From Plantago major (lineage: Eukaryota; Streptophyta; Magnoliopsida; Lamiales; Plantaginaceae): a stretch of DNA of 64,000 nucleotides. The stretch is taken from positions 80,326 to 144,325 of the forward strand of contig JAIFAC010000212.1 in the NCBI GenBank assembly GCA_026545765.1. The letters are read 5' to 3'. Positions 1 to 10,900 of this stretch are shown piece by piece (position 1 is the stretch's first letter; each line of letters begins with the position of its first letter). The notes below the pieces were generated by a model. It searched no databases. It was not told the DNA's origin and saw only the letters and a program-made list of their open reading frames with translations. The translations under genes were made by a program, and so were the position numbers.

Positions 1-681
1 GTGTTGTCCCGACCAAGCAGCATATTTTTCCAGGATCCTAAGAATAGTCCGACAATTCGCAGTAGTAGCCCTGCAAAAAATAATCACATCATCCGCATAA
101 AGAAGGTGAGAAGGAAAAGTAAGAGATTGTCCAATGAATAAAGGAGTGAGCTCCCCTGAATTGGCAGCCTTCGAGAGAAGCTTGCTAAGAACTTCCTCGG
201 CGATGCAAAAGAGAAGAGGGGAAAGAGGATCCCCTTGACGAACTCCCTGAGAACAGCCAAAGTACCCTTCCGGAGCCCCATTAATCGTAACCGAGCTTTT
301 GCGGTGAAGAATATGATTAATCCAACCAACAAAGGTAGAAGAGAAACCATATTTTGTGAGAACCGCCAAAAGAAAGTCCCAATTTAGAGTATCAAAGGCT
401 TTCCGGATGTCAACCTTCAACACCAGATTACCCTTACTACAGTGAAGACCAAGACTATTAACTCCTTCAGAGGCTAAGGCAATACAATCATGTATGCGTC
501 TCCCCGGAATAAAACCAAATTGATGAAAGGAGAGCAACCCCGATAAAATCGGACCCAAACGATCAGCTAAAATCTTAGCAATAATCTTATAAAGAAAATT
601 ACCAAGAACAATAGGGCGGAAATCTTCAATACGCAACGCATCTCTGATTTTCGGAATAAGAGTGACAAAACTAGAGTTCAT
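1..681 (-). pseudogene. LINE ORF2 fragment, reverse transcriptase palm (frame B, runs off left edge)
   Basis: From 681 to base 1 the minus strand is open for all 227 codons and continues past the window edge. It opens with MNSSFVTLIPK, followed by DFRPIVLGNFLYKIIAKIL (residues 20-38) and QFGFIPGRRIHD (54-65). KVDIRKAFDTLNW (89-101) holds the first catalytic aspartate (D91). GVRQGDPLSPLLF (146-158) is the loop typical of non-LTR RTs, and YADDVIIF (195-202, bases 99-76) carries the catalytic aspartate pair. The order and spacing match plant L1-like RT, and all three catalytic aspartates are present, so this half could have been active recently. The ATG at 681 is an internal methionine of the parent protein, not a real start. 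It overlaps frame A by about 11 bases because of the frameshift. The 88-residue frame at 84-350 on the same strand is a shadow. Confidence 0.9.
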
Positions 682-690
682 TCTCGCCGA
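671..690 (-). other. Frameshift in LINE ORF2
   Basis: Frame A reads through a Phe-Gly-Glu-Asn-Glu-Leu end into TAG at 671-673, while the conserved continuation (MNSSFVTLIPK) lies one frame away starting at 681. Both frames are open on their own side and belong to the same protein family, so a single-base insertion or deletion lies at about 675-690. It could be a real inactivating mutation or a sequencing error. Confidence 0.8.
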
Positions 691-1300
691 AATGACCATG
701 AAGGAAGAACGCCCGAATCGCCAAAGACACCTCCGCACCAATAATGTGCCACATAGATTGATAGAAACTTCCCCCGAAACCATCCGGTCCAGGAGCACTA
801 TCAGGTGACATACTGAAAACAACATGACGGATGTCATCCTCGGAAGGAATATCGATTAGCAATTGATTTTGTTCATCCGTAATCGAACAATGGATAAGCT
901 CATCTAGTTCATCGAACGAGACAACTGTGGGCTGAGTTTGTGAGAACAGATTCTCATAATAAGAAATCATATGATTCCGGATCCGAATTGCATCATGATT
1001 GATAGAGCCATTAATTATCAAAGAGGAAATACCGAGAATACCTTTGCGAATCTTTAGAGAACGATGGAAAAAACCAGAATTTCTATCACCGTCTTTTAAC
1101 CACGCAGCCCGGTTCTTTTGACGCAAAAAAGTTGCCTCTTGATTCAGAATACCATTGTAGTCCGCGATCGCCTCAAGTTCCTTGCGAGGAATATCATTTA
1201 TCGGACCATGGAGGGATAATTGCTGCTGAACCAACTCCAGCTTATTACGAGCAGCAAGAAGACGAGAATTAAGCTCGCCAAAGACATTAATATTCCAATC
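671..1300 (-). pseudogene. LINE ORF2 fragment, linker and N-terminal RT part (frame A)
   Basis: An open frame of 209 codons runs from the satellite junction at 1300 down to a TAG at 671-673. It has no start codon of its own because the element is cut there; it opens with DWNINVFGELN, typical of the linker before plant LINE RT. At residues 65-80 comes AAWLKDGDRNSGFFHR, and at 168-180 SAPGPDGFGGSFY, the conserved block that opens the RT domain of plant L1 elements. It should continue directly into the finger/palm motifs, but the frame ends at residue 209, exactly where the other frame (1-681) takes over. I therefore read it as one coding region broken by a one-base indel. The protein is not functional as it stands. 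Codon use looks normal, with no other stop inside. Confidence 0.87.
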
Positions 1301-1631
1301 TGTGTGTTCTTCGTTTGTGATACTCTTACTCCTTCTGTGTATTGGTTAAATCTCGAATAGACATCTTTGTTTGACATTATTCCACTCCTTTAGTGTGTTG
1401 TTGTGTATTGTTTAAATCTCGAATAGTCTTCTTTGTTTGACATTATCCCACTCCTTTAGTGTGTTGTTTAACTCTCGAGTAAAGTTATTCGTTTGTTGTT
1501 CATCCGTCTCCAAAGTTTGTTGTTTTTATCTCTCAATTAGAGTTGTTCGTTTGTTGTTTATTCAACACCTTTTGTGTTTTGTTTAACTCTCAAGTAGAGT
1601 TCTTTGTTCGTTATTTTATTACTCCGCTTGT
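1301..1631 (+). repeat. Partial first monomer at the LINE junction
   Basis: The array begins inside subunit 7, just after LINE codons end. Subunit 7 here lacks about 21 bases containing AACTCTTAAGTAGTG, a lesion also found at about 6311-6330. It is followed by a TATTGGTTAAATC variant and then subunits 8-12 up to the first phase mark at 1632. Confidence 0.85.
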
Positions 1632-3005
1632 GTGTTGTTTAAATCTCAAATTGACTTCTTCGTTTGTAATTATCTCTCTCCCATTATTGTTTTATTGAAC
1701 TCCCGAGTAGAATTTTATACTTGTTGTTTATCCCAATCCATATGTGCGTTGATTAATTCTCAAGTAGTGTTCTTCGTTTTTGATACTCTTACTCCTTCTC
1801 TGTATTGTTTAAATCTCGAATAGACTTCGTTGTTTGACATTATCCCACTCCTTCTGTGTATTGTTTAATTCTCAAATTGCCTTCTCCGTTTGTAATTATC
1901 CCACTCCTTTATTGTGTTGTTTAACTCTCGAGTAGAATTTTACATTGTTGTTTATCCCACTCCTTATGTGTGTTCTTCAACTCTTAAGTAGTGTTCGTCG
2001 TTTGTGATACTCTTACTCCTTCTGTGTATTGTTTAAATCTCGAATAGACATCTTTGTTTGACATCATCCCACTCCTTTAGTGTGTTGTTGTGTATTGTTT
2101 AAATTTCGAATAGACTTCTTTGTTTGACATTATCCCACTCCTTTAGTGTGTTGTTTATCCCTCGAGTAGAGTTATTCGTTTGTTGTTCATCCGTCTCCAA
2201 AGTTTGTTGTTTTTATCTCTCAATTAGAGTTGTTCGTTTGTTGTTTATTCAACACCTTTTGTGTTTTGTTTAACTCTCAAGTAGAGTTCTTCGTTCGTTA
2301 TTTTATTACTCCGCTTGTGTGTTGTTTAAATCTCAAATTGACTTCTTCGTTTGTAATTATCACTCTACCATTATTGTTTTATTTAACTCCCGAGTAGAAT
2401 TTTATACTTGTTGTTTATCCCAATCCATATGTGCGTTGATTAATTCTCAAGTAGTGTTCTTCGTTTGTGATACTCTTACTCCATCTTTGTATTGTTTAAA
2501 TCTCGAATAGACTTCTTTGTTTGACATTATCCCACTCATTCTGTGTATTGTTTAAATCTCAAATTGCCTTCTCCGTTTGTAATTATCCCACTCCTTTATT
2601 GTGTTGTTTAACTCTCGAGTAGAATTTTACATTGTTGTTTATCCCACTCCTTATGTGTGTTCTTCAACTCTTAAGTAGTGTTCTTCGTTTGTGATACTCT
2701 TACTCCTTCTGTGTATTGTTTAAATCTCGAATAGACATCTTTGTTTGACATTATCCCACTCCTTTAGTGTGTTGTTGTGTATTGTTTAAATCTCGAATAG
2801 ACTTCTTTGTTTGACATTATCCCACTCCTATAGTGTGTTGTTTAACTCTCGAGTAGAGTTATTCGTTTGTTGTTCATCCGTCTCCAAAGTGTGTTGTTTT
2901 TATCTCTCAATTAGAGTTGTTCGTTTGTTGTTTATTCAACACCTTTTGTGTTTTGTTTAACTCTCAAGTAGAGTTCTTCGTTCGTTATTTTATTACTCCG
3001 CTTGT

Positions 3006-3468
3006 GTGTTGTTTAAATCTCAAATTGACTTCTTCGTTTGTAATTATCTGTCTCCCATTATTGTTTCATTTAACTCCCGAGTAGAACTTTATACTTGTTG
3101 TTTATCCCAATCCATATGTGCGTTGATTAATTCTCAAGTAGTGTTCTTCGTTTGTGATACTCTTACTCCTTCTGTGTATTGTTTAAATCTCGAATAGACA
3201 TCTTTGTTTGACATTATCCCACTCCTTTAGTGTGTTGTTGTGTATTGTTTAAATCTCGAATAGACTTCTTTGTTTGACATTATCCCACTCCTATAGTGTG
3301 TTGTTTAACTCTCGAGTAGAGTTATTCGTTTGTTGTTCATCCGTCTCCAAAGTGTGTTGTGTTTATCTCTCAATTAGAGTTGTTCGTTTGTTTTTTATTC
3401 AACACCTTTTGTGTTTTGTTTAACTCTCAAGTAGAGTTCTTCGTTTGTTATTTTATTACTCCGCTTGT
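3006..3468 (+). repeat. Short 463-bp monomer lacking subunits 4-7
   Basis: Subunit 3 runs straight into subunit 8 (CTTACTCCTTCTG then TGTATTGTTTAAATCTCG). The loss is 224 bp, exactly four subunits. It is what unequal exchange between the C-type subunits 3 and 7 (or D-type 4 and 8) would produce. Confidence 0.92.
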
Positions 3469-4155
3469 GTGTTGTTTAAATCTCAAATTGACTTCTTCGT
3501 TTGTAATTATCACTCTCCCATTATTGTTTTATTTAACTCCCGAGTAGAATTTTATACTTGTTGTTTATCGCAATCCATATGTGCGTTGATTAATTCTCAA
3601 GTAGTGTTCTTCGTTTGTGATACTCTTACTCCATCTCTGTATTGTTTAAATCTCGAATAGACTTCTTTGTTTGACATTATCCCACTCATTCTGTGTATTG
3701 TTTAAATCTCAAATTGCCTTCTCCGTTTGTAATTATCCCACTCCTTTATTGTGTTGTTTAACTCTCGAGTAGAATTTTACATTGTTGTTTATCCCACTCC
3801 TTATGTGTGTTCTTCAACTCTTAAGTAGTGTTCTTCGTTTGTGATACTCTTACTCCTTCTGTGTATTGTTTAAATCTCGAATAGACATCTTTGTTTGACA
3901 TTATCCCACTCCTTTAGTGTGTTGTTGTGTATTGTTTAAATCTCGAATAGACTTCTTTGTTTGACATTATCCCACTCCTATAGTGTGTTGTTTAACTCTC
4001 GAGTAGAGTTATTCGTTTGTTGTTCATCCGTCTCCAAAGTGTGTTGTTTTTATCTCTCAATTAGAGTTGTTCGTTTGTTGTTTATTCAACACCTTTTGTG
4101 TTTTGTTTAACTCTCAAGTAGAGTTCTTCGTTCGTTATTTTATTACTCCGCTTGT

Positions 4156-4618
4156 GTGTTGTTTAAATCTCAAATTGACTTCTTCGTTTGTAATTATCTG
4201 TCTCCCATTATTGTTTCATTTAACTCCCGAGTAGAACTTTATACTTGTTGTTTATCCCAATCCATATGTGCGTTGATTAATTCTCAAGTAGTGTTCTTCG
4301 TTTGTGATACTCTTACTCCTTCTGTGTATTGTTTAAATCTCGAATAGACATCTTTGTTTGACATTATCCCACTCCTTTAGTGTGTTGTTGTGTATTGTTT
4401 AAATCTCGAATAGACTTCTTTGTTTGACATTATCCCACTCCTTTAGTGTGTAGTTTAACTCTCGAGTAGAGTTATTCGTTTGTTGTTCATCCGTCTCCAA
4501 AGTGTGTTGTTTTTATCTCTCAATTAGAGTTGTTCGTTTGTTTTTTATTCAACACCTTTTGTGTTTTGTTTAACTCTCAAGTAGAGTTCTTCGTTCGTTA
4601 TTTTATTACTCCGCTTGT
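4156..4618 (+). repeat. Short 463-bp monomer lacking subunits 4-7 (second copy)
   Basis: It has the same 224-bp deletion as at 3006-3468 and the same private words in subunits 1-3 (TTATCTGTCTCCC, GTTTCATTTAACTC, GTAGAACTTTATAC). It is therefore a copy of that monomer rather than an independent event. Confidence 0.92.
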
Positions 4619-5305
4619 GTGTTGTTTAAATCTCAAATTGACTTCTTCGTTTGTAATTATCACTCTCCCATTATTGTTTTATTTAACTCCCGAGTAGAAT
4701 TTTATACTTGTTGTTTATCCCAATCCATATGTGCGTTGATTAATTCTCAAGTAGTGTTCTTCGTTTGTGATACTCTTACTCCATCTCTGTATTGTTTAAA
4801 TCTCGAATAGACTTCTTTGTTTGACATTATCCCACTCATTCTGTGTATTGTTTAAATCTCAAATTGCCTTCTCCGTTTGTAATTATCCCACTCCTTTATT
4901 GTGTTGTTTAACTCTCGAGTAGAATTTTACATTGTTGTTTATCCCACTCCTTATGTGTGTTCTTCAACTCTTAAGTAGTGTTCTTCGTTTGTGATACTCT
5001 TACTCCTTCTGTGTATTGTTTAAATCTCGAATAGACATCTTTGTTTGACATTATCCCACTCCTTTAGTGTGTTGTTGTGTATTGTTTAAATCTCGAATAG
5101 ACTTCTTTGTTTGACATTATCCCACTCCTATAGTGTGTTGTTTAACTCTCGAGTAGAGTTATTCGTTTGTTGTTCATCCGTCTCCAAAGTGTGTTGTTTT
5201 TATCTCTCAATTAGAGTTGTTCGTTTGTTGTTTATTCAACACCTTTTGTGTTTTGTTTAACTCTCAAGTAGAGTTCTTCGTTCGTTATTTTATTACTCCG
5301 CTTGT

Positions 5306-6642
5306 GTGTTGTTTAAATCTCAAATTGACTTCTTCGTTTGTAATTATCACTCTCCCATTATTGTTTTATTTAACTCCCGAGTAGAATTTTATACTTGTTG
5401 TTTATCGCAATCCGTATGTGCGTTGATTAATTCTCAAGTAGTGTTCTTCGTTTGTGATACTCTTACTCCATCTCTGTATTGTTTAAATCTCGAATAGACT
5501 TCTTTGTTTGACATTATCCCACTCCTTCTATGTATTGTTTAAATCTCAAATTGCCTACTCCGTTTGTAATTATCCCACTCCTTTATTGTGTTGTTTAACT
5601 CTCGAGTAGAATTTTACATTGTTGTTTATCCCACTCCTTATGTGTGTTCTTCAACTCTTAAGTGAGTTTCTTACTCCTTCTGTGTATTGTTTAAATCTCG
5701 AATAGACTTCTTTGTTTGACATTATCCCACTCCTTTAGTGTGTTGTTGTGTATTGTTTAAATCTCGAATAGACTTCTTTGTTTGACATTATCCCACTCCT
5801 TTAGTGTGTTGTTTAACTCTCGAGTAGAGTTATTCGTTTGTTGTTCATCCGTCTCCAAAGTTTGTTGTTTTTATCTCTCAATTAGAGTTGTTCGTTTGTT
5901 GTTTATTCAACACCTTTTGTGTTTTGTTTAACTCTCAAGTAGAGTTCTTCGTTCGTTATTTTATTACTCCGCTTGTGTGTTGTTTAAATCTCAAATTGAC
6001 TTCTTCGTTTGTAATTATCTGTCTCCCATTATTGTTTCATTTAACTCCCGAGTAGAACTTTATACTTGTTGTTTATCCCAATCCATATGTGCGTTGATTA
6101 ATTCTCAAGTAGTGTTCTTCGTTTGTGATACTCTTACTCCTTCTGTGTATTGTATAAATCTCGAATAGACTTCTTTGTTTGACACTATCCCACTCCTTCT
6201 GTGTATTGTTTAAATCTCAAATTGCCTTCTCCGTTCGTAATTATCCCATTCCTTTATTGTGTTGTTTAACTCTCGAGTAGAATTTTACATTGTTGTTTAT
6301 CCCACTCCTTATGTGTGTTCTTCGTTTGTGATACTCTTACTCCTTCTGTGTATTGGTTAAATCTCGAATAGACATCTTTGTTTGACATTATCCCACTCCT
6401 TTAGTGTGTTGTTGTGTATTGTTTAAATCTCGAATAGACTTCTTTGTTTGACATTATCCCACTCCTTTAGTGTGTTGTTTAACTCTCGAGTAAAGTTATT
6501 CGTTTGTTGTTCATCCGTCTCCAAAGTTTGTTGTTTTTATCTCTCAATTAGAGTTGTTCGTTTGTTGTTTATTCAACACCTTTTGTGTTTTGTTTAACTC
6601 TCAAGTAGAGTTCTTTGTTCATTATTTTATTACTCCGCTTGT
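5306..6642 (+). repeat. Two monomers with small deletions in subunit 7 (671 and 666 bp)
   Basis: At about 5655-5670 subunit 7 has lost 16 bases (AACTCTTAAGTGAGTTTC). At about 6311-6330 it has lost 21 bases between two TTC words (GTGTGTTCTTCGTTTGTG). The second lesion matches the first partial monomer at 1301. Confidence 0.85.
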
Positions 6643-7328
6643 GTGTTGTTTAAATCTCAAATTGACTTCTTCGTTTGTAATTATCTCTCTCCCATTATTG
6701 TTTTATTTAACTCCCGAGTAGAATTTTATACTTGTTGTTTATCCCAATCCATATGTGCGTTGATTAATTCTCAAGTAGTGTTCTTCGTTTGTGATACTCT
6801 TACTCCATCTCTGTATTGTTTAAATCTCGAATAGACTTCTTTGTTTGACATTATCCCACTCCTTCTGTGTATTGTTTAAATCTCAAATTGCCTTCTCCGT
6901 TTGTAATTATCCCACTCCTTTATTGTGTTGTTTAACTCTCGAGTAGAATTTTACATTGTTGTTTATCCCACTCCTTATGTGTGTTCTTCAACTCTTAAGT
7001 AGTGTTCTTCGTTTGTGATACTCTTACTCCTTCTGTGTATTGTTTAAATCTCGAATAGACATCTTTGTTTGACATTATCCCACTCCTTTAGTGTGTTGTT
7101 GTGTATTGTTTAAATCTCGAATAGACTTCTTTGTTTGACATTATCCCACTCCTTTAGTGTGTTGTTTATCTCTCGAGTAGAGTTATTCGTTTGTTGTTCA
7201 TCCGTCTCCAAAGTTTGTTGTTTTTATCTCTCAATTAGAGTTGTTCGTTTGTTTTTTATTCAACACCTTTTGTGTTTTGTTTAACTCTCAAGTAGAGTTC
7301 TTCGTTCGTTATTTTATTACTCCGCTTG
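6642..7328 (+). repeat. Representative 687-bp monomer with its 12 subunits
   Basis: I parse this typical copy as 12 related subunits: 1 (6642-6698), 2 (6699-6755), 3 (6756-6811), 4 (6812-6867), 5 (6868-6923), 6 (6924-6979), 7 (6980-7035), 8 (7036-7091), 9 (7092-7157, 66 bp because of a 10-base TGTGTTGTTG insertion at its head), 10 (7158-7213), 11 (7214-7271) and 12 (7272-7328). Lengths are 56-58 except subunit 9. Nearly every subunit starts with a TGTRTTGTTT-like word, has a CTC-rich word at about 14-20, and most end TAT-CCC-ACTCC or similar. Four types are visible: A (1, 5; CTCAAATTG), B (2, 6, 10; GAGTAGA), C (3, 7, 12; AAGTAG..TTCTTCG) and D (4, 8, 9; CGAATAGAC). Subunit 11 is most like A. 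Subunits 1-4 and 5-8 are thus the same four-type block in the same order. Confidence 0.93.
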
Positions 7329-7329
7329 T

Positions 7330-7950
7330 GTGTTGTTTAAATCTCAAATTGACTTCTTCGTTTGTAATTATCTCTCTCCCATTATTGTTTTATTTAACTC
7401 CCGAGTAGAATTTTATACTTGTTGTTTATCCCAATCCATATGTGCGTTGATTAATTCTCAAGTAGTGTTCTTCGTTTGTGATACTCTTACTCCTTCTGTG
7501 TATTGTTTAAATCTCGAATAGACTTCTTTGTTTGACATTATCCCACTCCTTCTGTGTATTGTTTAAATCTCAAATTGCCTTCTCCGTTTGTAATTATCCC
7601 ACTCCTTTATTGTGTTGTTTAACTCTCGAGTAGAATTTTACATTGTTGTTTATCCCACTCCTTATGTGTGTTCTTCAACTCTTAAGTAGTGTTCTTCGTT
7701 TGTGATACTCTTACTCCTTCTGTGTATTGTTTAAATCTCGAATAGACTTCTTTGTTTGACATTATCCCACTCCTTTAGTGTGTTGTTTAACTCTCGAGTA
7801 AAGTTATTCGTTTGTTGTTCATCCGTCTCCAAAGTTTGTTGTTTTTATCTCTCAATTAGAGTTGTTCGTTTGTTGTTTATTCAACACCTTTTGTGTTTTG
7901 TTTAACTCTCAAGTAGAGTTCTTTGTTCGTTATTTTATTACTCCGCTTGT
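7330..7950 (+). repeat. 621-bp monomer lacking one D-type subunit (8 or 9)
   Basis: Only one CGAATAGAC-type subunit lies between subunit 7 and subunit 10, at about 7724-7780. The 66-base shortfall matches the loss of one copy together with the 10-base insertion of subunit 9. Subunits 8 and 9 are nearly identical, so slippage between them is enough. Confidence 0.88.
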
Positions 7951-10900
7951 GTGTTGTTTAAATATCAAATTGACTTCTTCGTTTGTAATTATCTCTCTCC
8001 CATTATTGTTTTATTTAACTCCCGAGTAGAATTTTATACTTGTTGTTTATCCCAATCCATATGTGCGTTGATTAATTCTCAAGTAGTGTTCTTCGTTTGT
8101 GATACTCTTACTCCATCTCTGTATTGTTTAAATCTCGAATAGACTTCTTTGTTTGACATTATCCCACTCCTTCTGTGTATTGTTTAAATCTCAAATTGCC
8201 TTCTCCGTTTGTAATTATCCCACTCCTTTATTGTGTTGTTTAACTCTCGAGTAGAATTTTACATTGTTGTTTATCCCACTCCTTATGTGTGTTCTTCAAC
8301 TCTTAAGTAGTGTTCTTCGTTTGTGATACTCTTACTCCTTCTGTGTATTGTTTAAATCTCGAATAGACATCTTTGTTTGACATCATCCCACTCCTTTAGT
8401 GTGTTGTTGTGTATTGTTTAAATCTCGAATAGACTTCTTTGTTTGACATTATCCCACTCCTTTAGTGTGTTGTTTAACTCTCGAGTAGAGTTATTCGTTT
8501 GTTGTTCATCCGTCTCCAAAGTTTGTTGTTTTTATCTCTCAATTAGAGTTGTTCGTTTGTTGTTTATTCAACACCTTTTGTGTTTTGTTTAACTCTCAAG
8601 TAGAGTTCTTCGTTCGTTATTTTATTACTCCGCTTGTGTGTTGTTTAAATCTCAAATTGACTTCTTCGTTTGTAATTATCTCTCCCATTATTGTTTTATT
8701 TAACTCCCGAGTAGAATTTTATACTTGTTGTTTATCCCAATCCATATGTGCGTTGATTAATTCTCAAGTAGTGTTCTTCGTTTGTGATACTCTTACTCCA
8801 TCTCTGTATTGTTTAAATCTCGAATAGACTTCTTTGTTTGACATTATCCCACTCCTTCTGTGTATTGTTTAAATCTCAAATTGCCTTCTCCGTTTGTAAT
8901 TATCCCACTCCTTTATTGTGTTGTTTAAATCTCTATTATAATTTTACATTGTTGTTTATCCCACTCCTTATGTGTGTTCTTCAACTCTTAAGTAGTGTTC
9001 TTCGTTTGTGATACTCTTACTCCTTCTGTGTATTGTTTAAATCTCGAATAGACATCTTTGTTTGACATTATCCCACTCCTTTAGTGTGTTGTTGTGTATT
9101 GTTTAAATCTCGAATAGACTTCTTTGTTTGACATTATCCCACTCCTTTAGTGTGTTGTTTAACTCTCGAGTAAAGTTATTCGTTTGTTGTTCATCCGTCT
9201 CCAAAGTTTGTTGTTTTTATCTCTCAATTAGAGTTGTTCGTTTGTTGTTTATTCAACACCTTTTGTGTTTTGTTTAACTCTCAAGTAGAGTTCTTCGTTC
9301 GTTATTTTATTACTCCGCTTGTGTGTTGTTTAAATCTCAAATTGACTTCTTCGTTTGTAATTATCTCTCTCCCATTATTGTTTTATTTAACTCCCGAGTA
9401 GAATTTTATACTTGTTGTTTATCCCAATCCATATGTGCGTTGATTAATTCTCAAGTAGTGTTCTTCGTTTTTGATACTCTTACTCCTTCTCTGTATTGTT
9501 TAAATCTCGAATAGACTTCTTTGTTTGACATTATCCCACTCCTTCTGTGTATTGTTTAATTCTCAAATTGCCTTCTCCGTTTGTAATTATCCCACTCCTT
9601 TATTGTGTTGTTTAACTCTCGAGTAGAATTTTACATTGTTGTTTATCCCACTCCTTATGTGTGTTCTTCAACTCTTAAGTAGTGTTCGTCGTTTGTGATA
9701 CTCTTACTCCTTCTGTGTATTGTTTAAATCTCGAATAGACATCTTTGTTTGACATCATCCCACTCCTTTAGTGTGTTGTTGTGTATTGTTTAAATCTCGA
9801 ATAGACTTCTTTGTTTGACAATATCCCACTCCTTTAGTGTGTTGTTTATCTCTCGAGTAGAGTTATTCGTTTGTTGTTCATCCGTCTCCAAAGTTTGTTG
9901 TTTTTATCTCTCAATTAGAGTTGTTCGTTTGTTGTTTATTCAACACCTTTTGTGTTTTGTTTAACTCTCAAGTAGAGTTCTTCGTTCGTTATTTTATTAC
10001 TCCGCTTGTGTGTTGTTTAAATCTCAAATTGACTTCTTCGTTTGTAATTATCTCTCCAATTATTGTTTTATTTAACTCACGAGTAGAATTTTATACTTGT
10101 TGTTTATCCCAATCCATATGTGCGTTGATTAATTCTCAAGTAGTGTTCTTCGTTTGTGATACTCTTACTCCATCTCTGTATTGTTTAAATCTCGAATAGA
10201 CTTCTTTGTTTGACATTATCCCACTCCTTCTGTGTATTGTTTAAATCTCAAATTGCCTTCTCCGTTTGTAATTATCCCACTCCTTTATTGTGTTGTTTAA
10301 CTCTCGAGTAGAATTTTACATTGTTGTTTATCCCACTCCTTATGTGTGTTCTTCAACTCTTAAGTAGTGTTCTTCGTTTGTGATACTCTTACTCCTTCTG
10401 TGTATTGTTTAAATCTCGAATAGACATCTTTGTTTGACATTATCCCACTCCTTTAGTGTGTTGTTGTGTATTGTTTAAATCTCGAATAGACTTCTTTGTT
10501 TGACATTATCCCACTCCTTTAGTGTGTTGTTTAACTCTCGAGTAAAGTTATTCGTTTGTTGTTCATCCGTCTCCAAAGTTTGTTGTTTTTATCTCTCAAT
10601 TAGAGTTGTTCGTTTGTTGTTTATTCAACACCTTTTGTGTTTTGTTTAACTCTCAAGTAGAGTTCTTTGTTCATTATTTTATTACTCCGCTTGTGTGTTG
10701 TTTAAATCTCAAATTGACTTCTTCGTTTGTAATTATCTCTCTCCCATTATTGTTTTATTTAACTCCCGAGTAGAATTTTATACTTGTTGTTTATCCCAAT
10801 CCATATGTGCGTTGATTAATTCTCAAGTAGTGTTCTTCGTTTTTGATACTCTTACTCCTTCTCTGTATTGTTTAAATCTCGAATAGACTTCGTTGTTTGA

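Larger units (their letters stand above)
1..1300 (-). mobile_element. 5'-truncated L1-like LINE fragment (non-LTR retrotransposon)
   Basis: On the minus strand this stretch encodes the middle of a plant L1-like ORF2 polyprotein: the end of the linker between endonuclease and reverse transcriptase, then most of the RT domain up to just past the YADD box. Such proteins nick the target and copy their RNA into the nick. The element's 5' side stops abruptly at base 1300, inside ORF2 coding sequence, and the next base is satellite. No endonuclease domain or ORF1 is present. The 3' side (thumb, RNase H if any, poly-A tail) lies beyond the window's left edge, so target-site duplications cannot be checked. 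Truncation at the 5' end is what target-primed reverse transcription usually leaves, which suggests this copy inserted into the satellite. A frameshift makes it non-autonomous. I am confident of the family and less so of the subfamily. Confidence 0.9.
3006..5305 (+). repeat. Tandem duplication of a 1150-bp dimer (463 + 687)
   Basis: The phase marks run 3006, 3469, 4156, 4619, 5306, giving two consecutive 463+687 pairs of 1150 bp each. The two halves share variants such as CACTCATTCTG after subunit 4 of the long monomer and CACTCCTATAG in subunit 9. This is a local higher-order unit made by duplicating a short and a full monomer together. Confidence 0.88.

Noticed and set aside
84..350. 88-residue minus-strand open frame
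   Set aside because: It is a shadow frame of the LINE reverse transcriptase, whose real frame (1-681) carries the RT motifs.
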